NCBI GenBank assembly: GCA_030152405.1
Contig: JASLJL010000080.1
Span: 1 to 9,135 of the forward strand
DNA: 9,135 bases
Source of the DNA: Gordonia sp. (in: high G+C Gram-positive bacteria)
Lineage (GTDB): Bacteria > Actinomycetota > Actinomycetes > Mycobacteriales > Mycobacteriaceae
Reading direction: 5' to 3'
This document shows positions 1 to 8,008 of this stretch, piece by piece. Below the pieces are notes generated by a model, which saw only the letters and a program-made list of their open reading frames with translations, was not told where the DNA came from and did not search any database. Position 1 is the first letter of the stretch. Each line of letters starts with the position of its first letter. A program made the translations under genes and the position numbers.

Positions 1-1
1 G

Positions 2-685
2 CTCGGCCAGGTGCCTGCCGAGCAGAAGGCGGCGGGTCAGGCGCTCCTCGCATCGCTGAAGGAGAACCAGCCGAAGCTGCGGACCTCGCCGATGCCGGAG
101 TCGCGCGCCCTCAACACCGGCGACGCCTCCGTGTCGTTGACCACTCCCAAGGGCGACATCGACATCTCGCTCGATCGCAGCGTCGCCGCGTGCAACGTCA
201 ACGCGGTGATGTCGCTGGCGTCGAACGGCTACTACGACGGCACCTCGTGCTACCAGATCTCGCAGACGCCGAACGTGACCGGCCTGCAGTGCGGCGATCC
301 GACGCGCACCGGTCTCGGCGGACCCGGTTGGACGTCGCCGGACGAGGTGCCGACGCACCTGAAGGAAGCCCCGATGGATCCGCAGACGGCCGCGATGGGC
401 GGTCAGCAGACCGTCATCTATCCGCGCGGAACAGTGGCGATCATGAACAGCAACGGCGGCACGCCACCCCAGGTCCGGGAGAACACCGGCGGCGCCAACT
501 TCGTGATCTTCACGAAGGACTCCCAGCTGCCCGCCGACCTCGCCGTCGTGGGCACCGTCGACGACGCCGGAATGGCCATCGTCGATCAGGTGATGAAGGG
601 CGGCATCGCGCCCGGACCGCTGGCGACCGAGCAGAACGGCGCGCCCAAGACTCCGCTCGAGATCAAGTCCGCGTCGGCCGCCTGA
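2..685 (+). CDS. Cyclophilin-type peptidyl-prolyl isomerase domain protein, 5'-truncated
   Basis: The reading frame is open from the window edge (base 2) to a TGA at 683-685, so the N-terminus is missing. The GTG at 11 is in frame but is probably internal. The remaining 224 residues (numbered from that GTG) are a short linker and then a cyclophilin fold at about residues 39-220: VSLTTPKGDIDISL, the DGTSC element (76-80), LQCGDP (92-97), GLGGPGW (101-107), PRGTVAIMN (138-146) and NFVIF (163-167). By position and similarity it corresponds to M. tuberculosis Rv2582 (PpiB), which has an N-terminal membrane anchor; any anchor here would lie upstream. Several catalytic positions are altered: the active-site Arg of the HR motif is Gln82, the SQFF Gln is Asn163, the following Phe is Val165, and the His near the C-terminus is Leu177. 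Isomerase activity is therefore doubtful and a binding or chaperone role is possible. It converges on rel. The family is clear; the activity is not. Confidence 0.85.
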   Translation, partial: LGQVPAEQKAAGQALLASLKENQPKLRTSPMPESRALNTGDASVSLTTPKGDIDISLDRSVAACNVNAVMSLASNGYYDGTSCYQISQTPNVTGLQCGDPTRTGLGGPGWTSPDEVPTHLKEAPMDPQTAAMGGQQTVIYPRGTVAIMNSNGGTPPQVRENTGGANFVIFTKDSQLPADLAVVGTVDDAGMAIVDQVMKGGIAPGPLATEQNGAPKTPLEIKSASAA

Positions 686-706
686 TCGCGTCCGTCGTCT
701 GACCCG

Positions 707-739
707 TCGGCCGTCTGACCTGTCCGGTCAGGCGGCCGA
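707..739. terminator. Stem-loop between convergent cyclophilin and rel genes
   Basis: The left arm at 707-720 (TCGGCCGTCTGACC) pairs over 14 positions with the right arm at 726-739 (GGTCAGGCGGCCGA) around a 5-base loop. One pair is a G-T wobble. The outer bases 705-706 and 740-741 can add a wobble and a C-G pair. It lies 22 bases after the cyclophilin stop, and its right arm contains the rel stop codon (728-730), so it could end transcription from both sides. No T-tract follows on either strand, which is common for actinobacterial terminators but makes the call less certain. Confidence 0.65.
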
Positions 740-3031
740 TGTGACGCGGTAGACGTCGTAGACGCCTTCCACGTTGCGCACCACGTTGAGCACGTGCCCG
801 AGGTGCTTCGGGTCGCCCATCTCGAAGGTGAACCGGCTGACCGCCACTCGGTCGCGGCTCGTCGTCAACGACGCCGACAGCAGGTTGACCCGCTCGTCGG
901 CGAGCACCCGCGTCACGTCCGACAGCAGGCGATGCCGGTCGAGCGCCTCCACCTGGATCGCCACCAGGAACACCGCAGTGCTGTTCGCCGCCCAGCTCAC
1001 CTCGTGGAGGCGCTCGGGCTGAGCCCTGAGCTCCTCGGCGTTGGTGCAGTCGGTCCGATGAACGCTGACGCCGCCGCCGCGGGTGATGAATCCGATGATC
1101 TCGTCGCCCGGCACCGGGGTGCAGCATTTCGCGAGCTTGACCAGGACGTTGTCGATGCCTTCGACGACCACGCCGCTGTCGCCGCCCTGCCGTGACCGGC
1201 CGCTCTGCGTCGACGGTGTCGCACGGTTGGCGATCTCCTCCTCGGCCGCCTCGACGCCGCCGAGCAGTGCGACCAGCCGGTGGACCATCCGGCCCGCCGG
1301 AACGTGGCCCTCGCCGACAGCGGAGTACAGCGCGTCGACGTCGGTGAATCCGAACTCCTTCGCGACTGCGGTGACCGATTCGGCCGACAGGAGACGGTGC
1401 AGGGGCAGTCCCCCGCGCCGGACCTCCTTGACGATCGCCTCCTTGCCCGCCTCCAGCGCCTCCTCACGGCGTTCCTTGGCGAACCACTGCCGGATCTTGG
1501 CCTTCGCCCGCGGCGAGACGACGAAGTTCTGCCAATCCTTGCTCGGCCCGGCGTTCTCGGCCTTCGAGGTGAACACCTCGATCACCTCGCCGTTCTCCAG
1601 CGGACGTTCCAGCGCGACGAGGCGTCCGTTCACCCTGGCGCCGATGCACCGGTGCCCGACTTCGGTGTGCACGGCGTAGGCGAAGTCGACAGGCGTCGAG
1701 CCGGACGGCAACGTGATGACGTCGCCCTTCGGCGTGAAGACGAAGATCTCCTTGACCGCGAGGTCGTACCGCAACGACTCCAGGAACTCCCCCGGGTCGG
1801 CGGCTTCCCGCTGCCAGTCGAGGAGTTGCCGCATCCACGCCATGTCGTCGACCTCGGCGACGTCGGCGGCCTTGCGCCCCTTGCCTTTACGCCCCTCTTT
1901 GTATCGCCAGTGAGCGGCGATCCCGAACTCGGCCGTGCGATGCATCTCGACGGTCCGAATCTGAATCTCCAGGGGCTTGCCCTCGGGTCCGATCACGGTG
2001 GTGTGCAGGGACTGGTAGACGCCGAAACTGGGCTGCGCGATGTAGTCCTTGAAGCGGCCGGCCATCGGCTGCCACAGGGAGTGGACGACGCCGATCGCGG
2101 CGTAGCAGTCGCGGACCTCGTCGCACAGCACGCGCATGCCCACGAGGTCATGGATGTCGTCGAAGTCCTTGCCGCGGACGATCATCTTCTGATAGATCGA
2201 CCAGTAATGCTTGGGGCGCCCCTCGACCGTCGCCTGGATGTGGGCGCCGCCGAGTGCGTTGTTCAGATCACTGCGGACTCGGGCCAGGTACGTGTCGCGA
2301 CTGGGCGCTCGATCGGCGACGAGCCGCACGATCTCCTCGTACTTCTTCGGGTGCAGGATCGCGAACGACAGATCCTCCAGCTCCCACTTGACGGTCGCCA
2401 TGCCCAGGCGGTGCGCCAGCGGTGCGATCACCTCGAGGGTCTCGCGCGCCTTCCGCGCCTGCTTCTCCGGCGGCAGGAAGCGCATGGTCCTCATGTTGTG
2501 GAGCCGGTCGGCGACCTTGATGACGAGCACGCGGGGATCTCGCGCCATCGCGATGATCATCTTGCGGATCGTCTCGCCCTCGGCGGCGCTGCCGAGAGCC
2601 ACCTTGTCGAGCTTCGTCACCCCGTCGACGAGATGAGCGACCTCCGGACCGAAGTCGGATTCCAATTCGTCGAGCGAGTAGCCGGTGTCTTCGACGGTGT
2701 CGTGCAACAACGCAGCAACCAACGTCGTGGTGTCCATCCCGAGATCGGCGAGGATCGTCGCCACTGCCAACGGGTGCGTGATGTACGGGTCGCCCGATTT
2801 CCGGAACTGGCCGGTGTGACGCTGCTCGGCGACGTCGTACGCCTGCTGCAGCACTGTGACGTCGGCTTTCGGGTAGACGTCGCGGTGGAGAGTCACCAAC
2901 GGTTCGAGCACGGCGGCCACGCCGCCACGCGGGGGCGCCGTCATCCGGCGCGCCAACCTGGCCCTCACCCTGCGGGAACTCAGGGGTGCGGCGATGTCGT
3001 CTCCGCGTCTCCCGGCATCAGGTTCGCTCAT
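728..3031 (-). CDS. rel: Bifunctional (p)ppGpp synthetase/hydrolase Rel
   Basis: This 767-residue cytosolic enzyme makes (p)ppGpp from ATP and GDP/GTP on starved ribosomes and hydrolyses it to end the stringent response. The HD hydrolase domain (about 65-215) has His86, His110-Asp111, Glu114-Asp115 and Asp175 to Asn179 (DRLHN), so it looks active. The synthetase domain (about 255-380) has [12 protein letters not shown] (272-283), Asp295, the RFKD motif (326-329) typical of bifunctional Rel rather than E. coli RelA, and Glu355 in LEIQIRT. TGS is at about 427-489. The zinc-finger-like domain has Cys636-Cys637, His658 and Cys662. A C-terminal ACT/RRM domain covers about 685-767 and ends [11 protein letters not shown], as in M. 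tuberculosis Rel (790 aa). The difference in length lies mainly in the N-terminal tail and in the linker near 600-620. The ATG start is 25 bases after the apt stop. It lacks a Shine-Dalgarno but has a TANNNT box, suggesting its own leaderless transcript as well as read-through from apt. Confidence 0.98.
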   Translation of the reverse strand: MSEPDAGRRGDDIAAPLSSRRVRARLARRMTAPPRGGVAAVLEPLVTLHRDVYPKADVTVLQQAYDVAEQRHTGQFRKSGDPYITHPLAVATILADLGMDTTTLVAALLHDTVEDTGYSLDELESDFGPEVAHLVDGVTKLDKVALGSAAEGETIRKMIIAMARDPRVLVIKVADRLHNMRTMRFLPPEKQARKARETLEVIAPLAHRLGMATVKWELEDLSFAILHPKKYEEIVRLVADRAPSRDTYLARVRSDLNNALGGAHIQATVEGRPKHYWSIYQKMIVRGKDFDDIHDLVGMRVLCDEVRDCYAAIGVVHSLWQPMAGRFKDYIAQPSFGVYQSLHTTVIGPEGKPLEIQIRTVEMHRTAEFGIAAHWRYKEGRKGKGRKAADVAEVDDMAWMRQLLDWQREAADPGEFLESLRYDLAVKEIFVFTPKGDVITLPSGSTPVDFAYAVHTEVGHRCIGARVNGRLVALERPLENGEVIEVFTSKAENAGPSKDWQNFVVSPRAKAKIRQWFAKERREEALEAGKEAIVKEVRRGGLPLHRLLSAESVTAVAKEFGFTDVDALYSAVGEGHVPAGRMVHRLVALLGGVEAAEEEIANRATPSTQSGRSRQGGDSGVVVEGIDNVLVKLAKCCTPVPGDEIIGFITRGGGVSVHRTDCTNAEELRAQPERLHEVSWAANSTAVFLVAIQVEALDRHRLLSDVTRVLADERVNLLSASLTTSRDRVAVSRFTFEMGDPKHLGHVLNVVRNVEGVYDVYRVTSAA

Positions 3032-3037
3032 GAAACG

Positions 3038-3043
3038 AGCTTA
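3038..3043 (-). promoter_or_regulatory. Candidate -10 box for a leaderless rel transcript
   Basis: On the minus strand, TAAGCT lies with exactly 6 bases (CGTTTC) between it and the rel ATG, in a gap of only 25 bases. TANNNT at about -12 to -7 from a start codon is the known signature of leaderless mRNAs in mycobacteria, where transcription starts at the A of ATG. No Shine-Dalgarno is visible upstream of this ATG, which fits. No good -35 sequence is present at 16-18 bases upstream, which is usual for such promoters. This is inferred from sequence only. Confidence 0.45.
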
Positions 3044-3056
3044 TGGCATGCGCGGG

Positions 3057-3614
3057 TCAGCCGGTGCAGAGGTTGTGCACGCGGACCCCGCCGCGGCCCG
3101 CTTCGGTCACGACGCGTCGCCCGGGGAAGCCCTCGAGTTCCATCACAACGGCCACGTCGGTGACCTCCGCACCGACCTGGGCGAGCAGGTCGAGTGTCGC
3201 GGCGAGCGTGCCGCCGGTCGCCAGCACGTCGTCCACCACCGCCACCCGTCGCCCACGGAAGTCGATGCCCGAGGCGGGCACTTCGAGTCGGGCTGAGCCG
3301 TATTCGAGCGCGTAGTCGACCCCGATGACCGGCGGCGGCAGTTTCCCGCCCTTGCGGACCGCGACGACTCCCACACCGAGGCTGTGCGCGATCGCACCGC
3401 CCAACAGGAAGCCGCGCGCGTCGATCCCGGCGATCAGGTCGGCGCCCGCGCACACCTCGGCGAGCGCAGCCGTGACCGCCTCCAGTCCGTCCGGCGCTGC
3501 CAGGACCGGTGTCAGGTCCTTGAAGGCGACGCCGGGCTCGGGGAAGTCGGGCACGAGGCGCGCGTGGGTCTCGATCGCCACGCGAGCGCGATCGAGATGG
3601 AGTGCTGTGGTCAT
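3057..3614 (-). CDS. apt: Adenine phosphoribosyltransferase
   Basis: This 185-residue cytosolic enzyme of purine salvage converts adenine and PRPP to AMP and pyrophosphate. The family signature PRPP-binding loop [11 protein letters not shown] is at residues 126-136. Upstream are the dimer and active-site elements [15 protein letters not shown] (22-36), [10 protein letters not shown] (63-72) and RKGGKLP (87-93), all typical of Apt. The length matches the usual 170-185. The frame stays open far upstream, but that part is an antisense-frame shadow of the lipoprotein gene. The ATG at 3614 is chosen because homology begins there and a GGAGG precedes it by 6 bases. The ATG overlaps the lipoprotein TGA (ATGA), so translation is probably coupled. 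The gene is followed after 25 bases by rel, as in M. tuberculosis (Rv2584c-Rv2583c). Confidence 0.97.
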   Translation of the reverse strand: MTTALHLDRARVAIETHARLVPDFPEPGVAFKDLTPVLAAPDGLEAVTAALAEVCAGADLIAGIDARGFLLGGAIAHSLGVGVVAVRKGGKLPPPVIGVDYALEYGSARLEVPASGIDFRGRRVAVVDDVLATGGTLAATLDLLAQVGAEVTDVAVVMELEGFPGRRVVTEAGRGGVRVHNLCTG

Positions 3615-5305
3615 GAGGTTCCTCCCCATCGGTCCATGTTCCAGCCGGTTCCGGACCGACCGAGACCGGGCACCACGTGCCCGACGCCCGACGATTCGCG
3701 GCCGCGCACCGTCCCGAACAACGGGATGGACGGCAGTTGATCCCACGCCGACGTCTCGATCGTGCGCAGCAACGGCAGTCGTGCGCTGTCGGTCGCGGCG
3801 CCCGCCAACTCGTCGATCGCCGAGCGGACGGCGGGATCGCGGAAACTGGAAAGGTTCAACGGATCCCCGGGGTACAGGGAGTAGATCGCGGGCACGCCGC
3901 TGCCGGTGCCCGCCGCTGCGAACGTGTCGCCCGCCAGCAGGACCGCGTCGGCGTCTCCGCCGAGTGCCGAGACCGAGAAGTCCGGCGACGACACGTCGCG
4001 GACGGTGAGTCCGGCCGCTGCGCACGACCGGCTGATCGTCTCCACGACGGCCTTCGCAATCGTCGAGCCGGCCGGGTAGCCGATCCGGACGGTCGGCTTG
4101 GGCCGTCGACCGTTCGCGTCGACGGGTCGCTGACCGAGCAGCGCACGAGCTCGCGCCACGTCCGCCCGCGGGTACCGCCTGCCGTACTGGACGTTGAGCG
4201 ACGGACCGAGGGTGTCGGCAGGCGCGGCCGAACGCAGATTCCACACGATGCCGTTGGCGCCGTGTGACCGCGCCAGCTGGTTGCGCGGCGTGCACGCCGC
4301 GAGCGCCTGCCGGACCAGGATGTCGGAGGTGACGCCCTTGCGGGAGAACACCAGGCTGGTCACCGACAGCGGCGCCGGATCGCGGGCGGCGCCTCGATCG
4401 GCCACCGGGGTCTCGCGGCCGGCGATCTTGTCCGAGACGGACTGGTCGTCGGTGTCGACGACGTCCACCCGCCCGTCGTCGAGGGCGGCCGCGCCGTCCG
4501 TGCCCGACGGCCAGATCGTGACGTCGCCGAGAACCGGTCGCTGGCCCCACCACTTGTCGTTGGCGATCAGGCGGAGTCCGCCCGACTTCGTGTACGACTC
4601 GATGCGGTACGGGCCCGACGAGAGGATCTTCTGCTGATCCACATCGGTGTCGGGCGCCAGCCGGAAGCCGGTATTCCATGCGGCGGCGATCTTGGCGAGC
4701 GCCTTCGCGTCACGGCGGGTGATCGCTCCCGCCACGTCGTCCACACCAGCGATGCGGCCGACGACGTGCGCCGGGAGCAGCGTGCCCGCGCCGAACAGTC
4801 CTGCCCAGTCGTTGAAGACGACGCCCTTCTTGAACGTGACCGTCGCCGATCGGGCGTCCGGCGTGCAGTCGACTCGATCGATGTCGGAGTATCCGGCGTC
4901 GGTCGCGGCGTCGAAGCCCTTGACCTCGCCGCCCATCGCGGTCGCCGCGAGCAACAGATCGTCGCAGGTCATCTTGTGGCCGTCCGAGTAGACGGCCTTC
5001 GGCGCGAAGTCGTACCGCACGGTCAGCGGGGCCGACTCCACGACCGTCGCCGTGCCGACGTCCCGGTCTGCGACCGTCTGACCCTGCGGCCCGATGTACG
5101 AGAAGCCGGGAAGGACACGGGTCAGGGCCATCAGAGCGCCGTCCGCGTAGCCGTCACGGGTGTTCGCGTTGTAGCTCCGCACGCGGGCGTCGACGAGATA
5201 GTCGACGCTCGACCGATCGTCGTCGCCGCACGCCACCAGGAGTGTTCCCGCGGCCGCGAGAGCAGCGGTCAGTGCCGCGACTCTGCGCAGCCGCGGGCCG
5301 ATCAC
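3611..5305 (-). CDS. Lipoprotein, extracellular solute-binding family 5-like (Rv2585c-type)
   Basis: This 564-residue predicted lipoprotein has a signal peptide with Arg5, Arg7 and Arg8, a hydrophobic stretch at about 9-24 and the lipobox LVAC, with Cys26 as the lipidated residue. The mature part looks like an SBP_bac_5 (DppA/OppA-like) binding protein. [10 protein letters not shown] (229-238) and the [17 protein letters not shown] region (329-345) resemble the family's G-Y and RQA-A-D-R elements. [24 protein letters not shown] (478-500) and the late SIPLFG (526-531) also fit. There are four mature cysteines (114, 147, 338, 428). No ABC permease or ATPase gene lies nearby, so the ligand and partner are unknown. 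Its position between secF and apt matches M. tuberculosis Rv2585c. The GTG start overlaps the secF stop (GTGA) and is supported by the clean signal peptide directly after it. The fold is fairly sure; its role is not known to me. Confidence 0.88.
   Translation of the reverse strand: MIGPRLRRVAALTAALAAAGTLLVACGDDDRSSVDYLVDARVRSYNANTRDGYADGALMALTRVLPGFSYIGPQGQTVADRDVGTATVVESAPLTVRYDFAPKAVYSDGHKMTCDDLLLAATAMGGEVKGFDAATDAGYSDIDRVDCTPDARSATVTFKKGVVFNDWAGLFGAGTLLPAHVVGRIAGVDDVAGAITRRDAKALAKIAAAWNTGFRLAPDTDVDQQKILSSGPYRIESYTKSGGLRLIANDKWWGQRPVLGDVTIWPSGTDGAAALDDGRVDVVDTDDQSVSDKIAGRETPVADRGAARDPAPLSVTSLVFSRKGVTSDILVRQALAACTPRNQLARSHGANGIVWNLRSAAPADTLGPSLNVQYGRRYPRADVARARALLGQRPVDANGRRPKPTVRIGYPAGSTIAKAVVETISRSCAAAGLTVRDVSSPDFSVSALGGDADAVLLAGDTFAAAGTGSGVPAIYSLYPGDPLNLSSFRDPAVRSAIDELAGAATDSARLPLLRTIETSAWDQLPSIPLFGTVRGRESSGVGHVVPGLGRSGTGWNMDRWGGTS
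3621..3625 (-). promoter_or_regulatory. Strong Shine-Dalgarno of apt
   Basis: GGAGG on the minus strand ends 6 bases before the apt ATG and lies inside the last codons of the lipoprotein gene. It fixes the apt start at 3614 despite the longer open frame upstream. It allows both reinitiation by ribosomes finishing the lipoprotein and independent entry. Confidence 0.75.
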
Positions 5306-6390
5306 GCTGCTGCCCGTTCCCGTCGCGCCAGCACCTTCGCCGTGTGTCGCTTGACGTCGGTGCGGCGTTCCTTGAGCGACACCAGCAGCGGCGATGCGAG
5401 GAAGATCGACGAGTACGTGCCGACGACGACGCCGACGAGCTGGATGAGCGCGAGATCCTTCAGCGTTCCCACGCCGAGCATCCAGACCGCGACGACCATC
5501 AGCGCGATGATCGGCAGCACCGAGATCACCGTCGTGTTGATCGAGCGCATGAACGTCTGGTTGACGGCCAGGTTCGTCTGTTCTGCGTAGGTGCGACGGG
5601 ACGACGCGAACACCGACCTCGTGTTCTCCTCCACCTTGTCGAACACGACGACGGTGTCGTACACGGAGAAGCCCAGGATGGTCAGCAGACCGATGACGGT
5701 GGCCGGAGTCACCTCCCAGCCGACGAGCGAGTAGACGCCCGCGGTGGCGACGACGTCGAACAGCAGCGACACGAGCGCCGCCGCCGACATCTCGCGGTCG
5801 AAGCGGATCGCGATGTACACGAACACAGCGATCAGGAACACGATCAGCTCGATCACCATCTTGCGGGTGATCTCCGCGCCCCAGGTGGAACTGACGTCGG
5901 AACTGCTCACCTCCGACGTCCGGAGATCGAACGTCGTCGCCAGGTTCTCACTCAGCTTGGCGGCGTCCTCATGGGACAGCGACTCCGAACGGAGCTGGAT
6001 GGTCGCTGCATTTCCCGTACCAGCCTTCTGCACCGACTGGGGCTCATGGCCGAACGTGCTCTTGAACGCGTCGGAGACCGACGACGTGGTGACGGTGTCC
6101 GACGCGGGGATCGACACCTGCGTGCCGCCCTCGAAGTCGATACCGGGCGTGAAGCCGCGGAACACCATCGACAGGACGCACACCACAAGGATCACGCCGG
6201 AGACCACGTACAGCCGACGCCGTGACCGTGGGCCGACGACGTCGAATGCGCCGGTGCCCGAGTACAGCCGCGAGAAGAACGACGTATTCTTCGCGGCGAC
6301 GTAGTCCTCGTCGTCCCACGTGGTGGTGGGCTTGTCGCTAGTCGACTTCTCGCCGGTGGACTTTCCGGTGGTGGACTCTGCGGCGCTCAC
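5302..6390 (-). CDS. secF: Protein translocase subunit SecF
   Basis: This 362-residue membrane protein works with SecD to use the proton gradient to complete export through SecYEG. After a hydrophilic N-terminal tail of about 55 residues come TM1 (about 60-78), the motif GIDFEGGT (83-90), a small extracytoplasmic domain (about 92-175), and five further membrane segments (about 178-195, 203-223, 228-251, 288-306, 313-337). The conserved stretch GFSVYDTVVVFDKVEEN (240-256) is the SecF hallmark. A basic tail (about 340-362) ends the protein. The GTG start is 7 bases after a GGAGG and overlaps the secD stop (GTGA). The 3' end overlaps the next gene, the lipoprotein, in the same way. The length is in the actinobacterial range, longer than E. 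coli SecF (323) because of the N-terminal tail. Confidence 0.97.
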   Translation of the reverse strand: MSAAESTTGKSTGEKSTSDKPTTTWDDEDYVAAKNTSFFSRLYSGTGAFDVVGPRSRRRLYVVSGVILVVCVLSMVFRGFTPGIDFEGGTQVSIPASDTVTTSSVSDAFKSTFGHEPQSVQKAGTGNAATIQLRSESLSHEDAAKLSENLATTFDLRTSEVSSSDVSSTWGAEITRKMVIELIVFLIAVFVYIAIRFDREMSAAALVSLLFDVVATAGVYSLVGWEVTPATVIGLLTILGFSVYDTVVVFDKVEENTRSVFASSRRTYAEQTNLAVNQTFMRSINTTVISVLPIIALMVVAVWMLGVGTLKDLALIQLVGVVVGTYSSIFLASPLLVSLKERRTDVKRHTAKVLARRERAAA

Positions 6391-7997
6391 TTCGACTCCT
6401 CCGCTGCGGTCGTCGCTTCGTTCTTCGCTCGTGCGGCGGCGGCGCGGCGCTTACGCGCCACGTCGGACACCGCTCCCAGACCGTTGATGCTGGGCCGCGA
6501 CAGGAAGTCGGTGCGGCTCGCCATCACGACCAGCGGATGAGTGACGAGGAAGACGATGACGACGTCGATGATCGTGGTCAGGCCGAGCGTGAACGCGAAG
6601 CCCTTCACCTGGCCGACGGCGAGCACGTAGATGATGGCGGCGGCGAGGAAGCTGACCGCATTGCCGGTCCACACCGTTCGCCGGGCACTCTGCCAACCGC
6701 GGGTGACCGCGGATCTGAACGATCTGCCCTCTCTCATCTCGTCCTTGATGCGCTCGAAGTAGACGACGAACGAGTCGGCCGTCATGCCGATGCCGATGAT
6801 CAGACCGGCGATGCCCGACAGGTCGAGCGTGAAGCCGATCCAGCGTCCGAGCAGGACGATGAGGCCGTACACCATCGCCGCCGCGAGCAGCAGCGACAGG
6901 AAGGTCAGGAATCCAAGCATCCGGTAATAGGCCAGCGCGTAGATCAGAACCGCGATCAGACCGATCGCTCCCGCGATCAGACCCGCTCGCAGCGAGGTCA
7001 GACCGAGGGTGGCCGACACCGTCTGCGCGTCCGACTGCGAGAACGACAGCGGGAGCGAACCGTACTTGAGTGCGTTTGCGAGATCGACCGAGTCCGACTG
7101 TGTGAACTGGCCGCTGATCTCGGTGGTGCCGATGATCGCCTGGTTGATCGTCGCGGCGCTGACCACGCGGGTGTCGAGCACTGTCGCGGTGGTCTTGCCG
7201 ACGTTCTTCGACGTGTAGTCGACCCACGTCTGCTTGCCGTCGCCGCGGTAATCCACCGACACGACCCACTGGCCCGCCTGGTTCTGCTGCGACTTGGCGT
7301 CGGCGACGTCCGTGCCGCGGATGATCATCGGCGCGAGCAGGTACACCTGTCCGTCGGTGGTCCCGCAGGCCACGAGGTACTGGTCGGGCTTGTCGTAACC
7401 GATCAGCGGGTCGTTCGCGTCCGCCGCGCAGTTCACCTTGGCCATCTCCGCCTGCAGCCGCGCGAGGGTCTTCTCGTCCGCGTTCGCGGGCGCCTGACGT
7501 GCGGCGCGCGCGTCGGCGATCGCCTGGGTCTGCTCGGCTGCCGTCATGTCGGCGGGCTTCTTGGCGTTCGGATCGGCCTTCTGCGGCACCGCGGCCTGCG
7601 AGGTGATCACCGGGCGGATGAACAACTGCGCCGTCTGTGCGAGCGTGCGGGCCTGCTTGCCGTCCTCGCCGGGAACGGTGATGACGAGCGTGTTGCCGTT
7701 GACGACAACTTCGGAGCCGCCGACGCCGAGCCCGTCGACACGCTGCTGGATGATCTGGCGCGCGTCGTCGAGCTGTGCGCGCGTGGGCGCGGCGCCCTGA
7801 TCGGTGCGCGCGGTCAGCACGACACGAGTGCCGCCCTGCAGGTCGATGCCCAGTTTGGGCTCGGCTTTGTGGTCCCCGGTGCCGAACACCAGGGCGAAGA
7901 TCGCGCCGAGCACCGCGAGAAATGCGAGCAGCGGAACCCACGGAGGGGTCTCCCGCTGCGCATTGCGGCGCGCAGTGAGTGGATTATTGCTGGTCAC
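6387..7997 (-). CDS. secD: Protein translocase subunit SecD
   Basis: This 536-residue membrane partner of SecF pulls exported proteins out of the Sec channel on the outer face of the membrane. TM1 is at about 20-39, followed by LGIDLQGGTRVVL (49-61), the SecD/F signature near the membrane. A large P1 extracytoplasmic domain covers about 65-325. It includes the repeat-like DDARQIIQQRVDGLGV (77-92) and a family-variable, Ala/Gln-rich insertion (about 131-215) with Cys190 and Cys211. Five C-terminal membrane segments follow (about 335-357, 361-383, 390-413, 446-463, 467-493), with GIAGLIIGIGMTADSFVVYFERIK (395-418) as the second hallmark. The tail from about 500 is cytosolic, basic and Ala-rich. 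The GTG start is 11 bases after the yajC stop and has no clear Shine-Dalgarno, so its translation may depend on yajC. The C-terminus overlaps secF by 4 nt. Confidence 0.97.
   Translation of the reverse strand: MTSNNPLTARRNAQRETPPWVPLLAFLAVLGAIFALVFGTGDHKAEPKLGIDLQGGTRVVLTARTDQGAAPTRAQLDDARQIIQQRVDGLGVGGSEVVVNGNTLVITVPGEDGKQARTLAQTAQLFIRPVITSQAAVPQKADPNAKKPADMTAAEQTQAIADARAARQAPANADEKTLARLQAEMAKVNCAADANDPLIGYDKPDQYLVACGTTDGQVYLLAPMIIRGTDVADAKSQQNQAGQWVVSVDYRGDGKQTWVDYTSKNVGKTTATVLDTRVVSAATINQAIIGTTEISGQFTQSDSVDLANALKYGSLPLSFSQSDAQTVSATLGLTSLRAGLIAGAIGLIAVLIYALAYYRMLGFLTFLSLLLAAAMVYGLIVLLGRWIGFTLDLSGIAGLIIGIGMTADSFVVYFERIKDEMREGRSFRSAVTRGWQSARRTVWTGNAVSFLAAAIIYVLAVGQVKGFAFTLGLTTIIDVVIVFLVTHPLVVMASRTDFLSRPSINGLGAVSDVARKRRAAAARAKNEATTAAEESK
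6396..6402 (-). promoter_or_regulatory. Strong Shine-Dalgarno of secF
   Basis: GGAGGAG on the minus strand lies within the last secD codons, with its GGAGG core ending 7 bases before the GTG at 6390. It supports the GTG as the secF start and reinitiation at the GTGA overlap. Confidence 0.75.
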
Positions 7998-8008
7998 GTC
8001 GGATGAGC

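Noticed and set aside
2..22. Imperfect inverted repeat CTCGGCCAGG/CCTGCCGAG at the window start, perhaps a second fold-back
   Set aside because: It is short, has a bulge and a 2-base loop, and the coding frame runs on without a break in plausible sequence, so chance in GC-rich DNA is enough.
1280..3163. 627-codon open frame on the + strand
   Set aside because: It lies antisense to rel, has Arg/Asp/His-rich shadow composition and no family motif, and arises because high-GC DNA rarely has stops opposite a real gene.
3615..4679. Upstream extension of the apt frame to a 540-codon protein
   Set aside because: Residues before the apt ATG are Arg-rich and overlap the well-supported lipoprotein gene in another frame; the GGAGG and homology fix the start at 3614.
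6451..8006. Long alternative frames over secD on both strands (496 codons minus, 489 codons plus)
   Set aside because: They coincide with the secD frame, which has clear membrane segments and family motifs; the alternatives are low-complexity shadows.
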